Assembly: GCF_001293645.1 (NCBI RefSeq)
Contig: NZ_LBMD01000001.1
Coordinates: 1 to 64,000, forward strand
Source: Bacillus sp. CHD6a
Lineage (GTDB): Bacteria; Bacillota; Bacilli; Bacillales; Bacillaceae_I
DNA length: 64,000 bases
Direction: 5' to 3'
Position 1 is the stretch's first letter. Each line of letters starts with the position of its first letter. Both the position numbers and the translations under genes were made by a program. This document shows, in pieces, positions 60,696 to 64,000 of the stretch. The notes under the pieces are model-generated. The model made no database searches. It saw only the letters and a list, made by a program, of their open reading frames with translations, and was not told the origin of the DNA.

Positions 60696-61940
60696 ATGCG
60701 TATAAAAATGATTGTACAGTCGTGGAAATACCCTTCTATTTTATTAACTATTATTGGGATTTCTAGTATAGGGGAATGGGTGTACTTTTTAGCATTAAAC
60801 TTAATTGTTCTTGATATGATGGGGGTTTTTGCTGTCTCAGGTCTATATATACTTAGAGCTTTATCTACTTTATTTACTAACATTTGGTCGGGTAGTTTGA
60901 TTGATCGATTGAATAAAAAGCATCTAATCATGTGGCTTACTATATTTCAAGCAGTGTTTGTTGCCTTTTTGCCTTTGTTTTCATCTATTTGGACTATATA
61001 CAGTCTTGTCTTTTTAATAGGTATAGCTAGTTCCATGGCTGGTCCTACAACAATGACCTACATAACTAAATTAATTCCTCAAGCTCAGAGGAAACGATTT
61101 AACTCTCTCGTAAGTTTCATTGATTCTGGCGCGTTTGTTACCGGACCTGCCATTGCAGGAATCATATTCATGAGTGGCACCCCTAATATTGCGATATTTT
61201 TAAATGCAATAGCGCTTTTTTTAGCAGCACTATTCACATTATTCATGCCTAATGTTGAAAAAAATGATCTAATAGAAACAAAAGGCGAAAAACTAAGCTT
61301 TAAGGTACTGAAAAATGATTGGAAATTAGTTGTTGATTTTAGTCGTAAACACGTATATATAATGGTTATTTATTTACTATTTAGTGCGGTCATGGTATTA
61401 GCAACGATTGTAGATTCACTGGAAGCAGCCTTTGCTCTAGAAGTGCTTTCTTTATCAGAGGGAGATTATGGATTCCTGGTAAGCATTGCTGGTGCTGGAA
61501 TAGTTGCAGGCTCCTTAGTAAACATAATCATTGTTAAAAAAGTAGCTACGTCTTGGCTGATAGGTCTTGGATCCTTGATGGTATCAAGCGGTTATATGAT
61601 CTATGCTTTATCGGGTGAATTTTTGATAGCAGCAATTGGTTTTTTCATTCTATCGTTTTCAATGGCTTTTATGAACACAGGATTCTACACTTTTTATCAA
61701 AATAATGTTCCTGTCGAGGTAATGGGGAGGGTTGGTAGTATTTATAGTTTTATCGGAGCTTTTTTCACCATTATTGGCACTTTAATTTTTGGAATTATGG
61801 CTGAAATACTATCTATTCAATTTGTCGTCATAGCAGGAACTTTACTGATGTTTGCCGTAACGGTTTTATTATTTATCTTTAACACGCAGCCGTCTAAGGC
61901 AGGTTTTTATACTGAAGAAAAAACTGAATCAAGTTTCTGA
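60696..61940 (+). CDS. MFS transporter under T-box control
   Basis: 414 residues, twelve membrane segments, with SGSLIDRLNKKHLIMWLT as the facilitator loop. It belongs to the MFS group of small-molecule exporters. AAAAGGAGTGG precedes ATG 60696; the longer frame would read through the T-box. Because the leader responds to an uncharged tRNA, the transporter probably imports or exports an amino acid or peptide, with serine as the leading candidate; this is inference. Confidence 0.85.
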   Translation: MRIKMIVQSWKYPSILLTIIGISSIGEWVYFLALNLIVLDMMGVFAVSGLYILRALSTLFTNIWSGSLIDRLNKKHLIMWLTIFQAVFVAFLPLFSSIWTIYSLVFLIGIASSMAGPTTMTYITKLIPQAQRKRFNSLVSFIDSGAFVTGPAIAGIIFMSGTPNIAIFLNAIALFLAALFTLFMPNVEKNDLIETKGEKLSFKVLKNDWKLVVDFSRKHVYIMVIYLLFSAVMVLATIVDSLEAAFALEVLSLSEGDYGFLVSIAGAGIVAGSLVNIIIVKKVATSWLIGLGSLMVSSGYMIYALSGEFLIAAIGFFILSFSMAFMNTGFYTFYQNNVPVEVMGRVGSIYSFIGAFFTIIGTLIFGIMAEILSIQFVVIAGTLLMFAVTVLLFIFNTQPSKAGFYTEEKTESSF

Positions 61941-62003
61941 AACTGTTTAGGGTTAGTGTATGCCTTGCACAATCCAGGAAATATCAAGGGGTGAAAGGTA
62001 AAT

Positions 62004-62600
62004 ATGTTCATAAATAATGATGATACTTCAAACCTAAATGCATTCGTTAACGCTAATCAACGATATATACTTGCCATAGATGGCCTCAGTCGTTCTGGGA
62101 AAACCACTTTTGTAAAACATCTTAGTAATGGGCTAGAGAAAGAAGAGGTGGAATACACGATTTTCCATATTGATGACCACATTGTTAATCGAAGTGAGCG
62201 TTATAATACGGGATTTGAAGAATGGTATGAGTATTTTTATTTACAGTGGAATGTTGAATGGTTAAGAAAAAATTTATTTAAAAAACTTAGAGACAGCAGT
62301 ACTTATGTCAAGCTGCCATTTTACGACAATGAAAATGATAGGCATTTAATGAAGAAAGTTGAGTTACCTAAAGCTGGGTTAATTGTTATAGAAGGAGTTT
62401 TTCTCCAACGTAAAGAGTGGAAAAACTTTTATAACGAAATAATATACTTGAATTGTTCTCGAGAAAAAAGGTTTGGGCGTGAATTAGAAGCTACAAGACT
62501 TAATCGTGAAAAATTTGAGAAGAGATATTGGAAGGCAGAAGAATACTACATTAATACCTTCAACCCATTAAATAATGCTGACACAGTCATCAAGACTTAG
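62004..62600 (+). CDS. P-loop kinase (uridine kinase-like)
   Basis: 198 residues. Walker A GLSRSGKTT (27-35), the acidic FHIDDHIVNRSERYNTGFEE and VIEGVFLQRKEW define a uridine/phosphoribulokinase-like kinase. The IDGLSRSGKT start differs from the classic GSGGSGKT, which is typical of a small-molecule kinase subgroup found in such islands. AAGGGGTGAAAGG precedes the ATG. Substrate unknown. The VOC gene follows about 95 bases later. Confidence 0.8.
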   Translation: MFINNDDTSNLNAFVNANQRYILAIDGLSRSGKTTFVKHLSNGLEKEEVEYTIFHIDDHIVNRSERYNTGFEEWYEYFYLQWNVEWLRKNLFKKLRDSSTYVKLPFYDNENDRHLMKKVELPKAGLIVIEGVFLQRKEWKNFYNEIIYLNCSREKRFGRELEATRLNREKFEKRYWKAEEYYINTFNPLNNADTVIKT

Positions 62601-62694
62601 ACTAATAAATGTGGATGAATTCTTAATGAGACCAAGCTTCTTTTCTCGCCAATCGTCTTCAAGCAAATCTAAAAATAGAAAGGAATTGGGTAAG

Positions 62695-63042
62695 ATGATA
62701 AAAGGTTTTGGAGGAGTTTTTTGGAGAACAAATAATCTTGAAGTAATAAAAAAATGGTACAGTGATGTGTTAAATATTGAAATCGAACACTGGAATGGGA
62801 CGGTGATAAAGCCCCAGTTAGGAAATGAGACAATCTTTTCTTTCTTTACAGAGAATGACAGTTATTTTCCATCAGAACAACAAGTAATGTTAAATTTCCA
62901 AGTACATAACATAAACGAAACAATTAAACATCTGGAACATATAGGTGTACCTCTTGCCAAGAAAATAGAGATTAGTGAATATGGAAAGTTTATCTGGATT
63001 GAAGATCCTGATGGACGACTGGTCGAACTTTGGGAGAAATAA
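62695..63042 (+). CDS. VOC (glyoxalase/bleomycin-resistance-like) family protein
   Basis: 115 residues. The two beta-alpha-beta modules are GFGGVFWRTNNLEVIKKWYS and VMLNFQVHNINETIKHLEHI, ending in FIWIEDPDGRLVELWE, which carries the C-terminal glutamate. Family members bind metals or drugs; function not set by sequence. AAAGGAATTGGG lies before ATG 62695, 40 codons inside the longest frame. Confidence 0.85.
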   Translation: MIKGFGGVFWRTNNLEVIKKWYSDVLNIEIEHWNGTVIKPQLGNETIFSFFTENDSYFPSEQQVMLNFQVHNINETIKHLEHIGVPLAKKIEISEYGKFIWIEDPDGRLVELWEK

Positions 63043-63186
63043 TGAAATGCCATTCTTTAAGTATTGGGGGTAAATGATATTTAAAAAATGGCGCAATAGT
63101 TGAAGGGAAAATGGGTTGGTGCGGCAGCATACTTAGAATAGCTATCAAACGGCTAGAGAGATAATAGTAATGCTTGAGGAGGTTCT

Positions 63187-63342
63187 ATGAAGACACTAGT
63201 TGATGAAATAAAGAACATATTTTTAGATATATCTGCAATGGGTAAAGGACTAATCTATGGTTTTCTTATGGTTGCACTATTAATTCTAGTTGGTGGAACT
63301 TTATTATTTGGGATTTTGTACATTCGTAATTTAATATTTTAA
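63187..63342 (+). CDS. Small membrane protein (51 residues)
   Basis: A short gene with a strong GGAGG site eight bases before the ATG. It has a charged N-terminal helix (TLVDEIKNIFLDISAMGK) and one membrane segment (about 22-45). Not recognised. It lies between the VOC gene and repeat copy N. Confidence 0.5.
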   Translation: MKTLVDEIKNIFLDISAMGKGLIYGFLMVALLILVGGTLLFGILYIRNLIF

Positions 63343-63359
63343 TACCAAATTATCCCTTC

Positions 63360-63458
63360 ATTATCGTGGAAAATCCTGTAACAAGGACTAGCGCTCACTT
63401 TTCTTTGAAGCAGGATAGCAATTTCTATAGATTATGAAGTAATTGTTATTAGAAAATA
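63360..63458 (+). repeat. Hairpin-promoter repeat, copy N (decayed)
   Basis: Hairpin AATCCTGTAAC/AAGGACTAGCGCTC (63371-63395). The -10 box AGTAAT (63438-63443) with TGA before it and TTGTTATTAG remain, but no TTG -35 lies 17 bp upstream; part of the box appears to be deleted. Next gene: DUF3977. Confidence 0.65.
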
Positions 63459-63471
63459 GAGGGGCCATCGT

Positions 63472-63708
63472 ATGAAATACATAGAATTAGGCTTAGGAAA
63501 CACTTGGATAATAAGGACAGAAACAGAGCTGGAAGATGGCACTGAAAAAGAGGAGAGAGGAATCATTGGACCAGTGAAATTCCACTCTTTTTATATACGA
63601 GTATGGATTGGTAAGACCGTTTTCATTTTTGATTTAAGAGAAGGTATTAAGCGTGTAAAGAAAAGTAGAAAAGAATACAAATTTATCATAGGTTTGATTA
63701 GTTATTAA
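63472..63708 (+). CDS. DUF3977 family protein
   Basis: 78 residues. The pattern KYIELGLGNTWIIRTETELE, GTEKEERGIIGPVKFHSFYI, RVWIGKTVFIFD and KKSRKEYKFIIG is the full length of DUF3977 proteins. Role unknown. Ribosome site AGAGGGG at normal spacing before the ATG. It follows the decayed repeat copy N by a few bases, so its promoter may be weak. Confidence 0.82.
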   Translation: MKYIELGLGNTWIIRTETELEDGTEKEERGIIGPVKFHSFYIRVWIGKTVFIFDLREGIKRVKKSRKEYKFIIGLISY

Positions 63709-63774
63709 CTACGATAATGAACCGATCTCACTATACAAGGATATATCTTTGCTTTCTAGAGGTGGTGATGTAAT

Positions 63775-64000
63775 GTGAATAAAACTGAAAAATGAACATT
63801 TGCTTGAGGTTAGGAATTATAGAAAAGAAGACTTTATCCATGTTGATAAACTAAATGCAGATGAAAAATGGAATAACCTTGTTAAAAACAAGGAGAGTAC
63901 AAAGGAAGCATGGAATAATTCAAATATTGCCTATGTGGCAGAAATAAATGGACAGTTGGTTGGGTATATTAGAGGGCTTACCGATAAATCTATTACATTG
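63775..64000 (+). pseudogene. Partial GNAT acetyltransferase gene, frameshifted at the start
   Basis: A GTG after GAGGTGGTG reads MNKTEK then TGA. A one-base change in the A-run near 63792 would join it to HLLEVRNYRKEDFIHVDKL, then NIAYVAEINGQLVGYIRGL, a GNAT N-terminus that runs off the window. It may be a real frameshift or a sequencing effect in a homopolymer. Confidence 0.55.

Noticed and set aside
3382-63458. Reading the evenly similar repeats as a CRISPR array
   Set aside because: Copies are hundreds to thousands of bases apart, vary in length, and are separated by genes, not by short spacers; no cas genes were seen.

Overview
The window looks like chromosome from a low-GC, endospore-forming Bacillaceae (Bacillus sensu lato). 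The signs are AT-rich DNA, AGGAGG-type ribosome sites with frequent TTG and GTG starts, T-box leaders, PadR, MocR and LacI regulators, a gerA-type germinant receptor operon, and many Bacillus-typical small families (DUF2651, DUF3977, DUF4871, DUF5662, YunG, VanZ). No rRNA, tRNA, CRISPR array, integrase or intact transposase was seen. The species cannot be named from the sequence alone.

Layout. 0-9 kb holds small accessory genes: a VanZ-like protein, DUF2651, a PadR/permease-prefix pair, a MocR regulator divergent from a class D beta-lactamase, DinB, a frameshifted VOC gene and a histidine phosphatase. 9-14.6 kb is a LacI regulator followed by a large secreted multidomain GH16 beta-1,3-glucanase behind a perfect cre-type operator. 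15-26.5 kb and 30-54 kb are long runs of short, unrelated, same-strand (+) single genes: GNAT acetyltransferases, Nudix hydrolases, methyltransferases, phosphotransferases, kinases, HIT, MBL-fold, leucine-rich, immunity-like and small membrane proteins. Only two blocks run the other way: a winged-helix regulator with an MFS exporter (27.0-29.5 kb) and the gerA-gerB-gerC operon (55.1-58.7 kb). The last 5 kb returns to cassette-like genes (Nudix, T-box/MFS, kinase, VOC, DUF3977, partial GNAT).

The most unusual feature is a dispersed intergenic repeat, always in + orientation and placed between single genes. Its left part is a GC-rich hairpin that ends or follows the upstream gene. About 30-45 bp further on is a fixed box with the geometry of a sigma-A promoter: TTGNNG, then exactly 17 bp, then an extended -10 of the form TGNAATAAT. 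Thirteen copies keep that spacing, including a strongly diverged one at 3.4 kb. Hairpin-only copies and sister subtypes share a left-end motif. The result is a string of hairpin-promoter-gene modules that resembles a gene-cassette array but has no visible integrase. Several breakpoints lie on or near these elements: a duplicated peptidase E gene head, a duplicated Nudix gene head, and a PepF-type peptidase fragment whose C-terminus is encoded by repeat sequence. The array also holds many decaying genes, with frameshifts, single nonsense codons, an internal deletion and gene remnants. This fits rapid gain and loss of small resistance, repair and immunity genes. The mechanism is inference; the repeats and breakpoints are directly visible.
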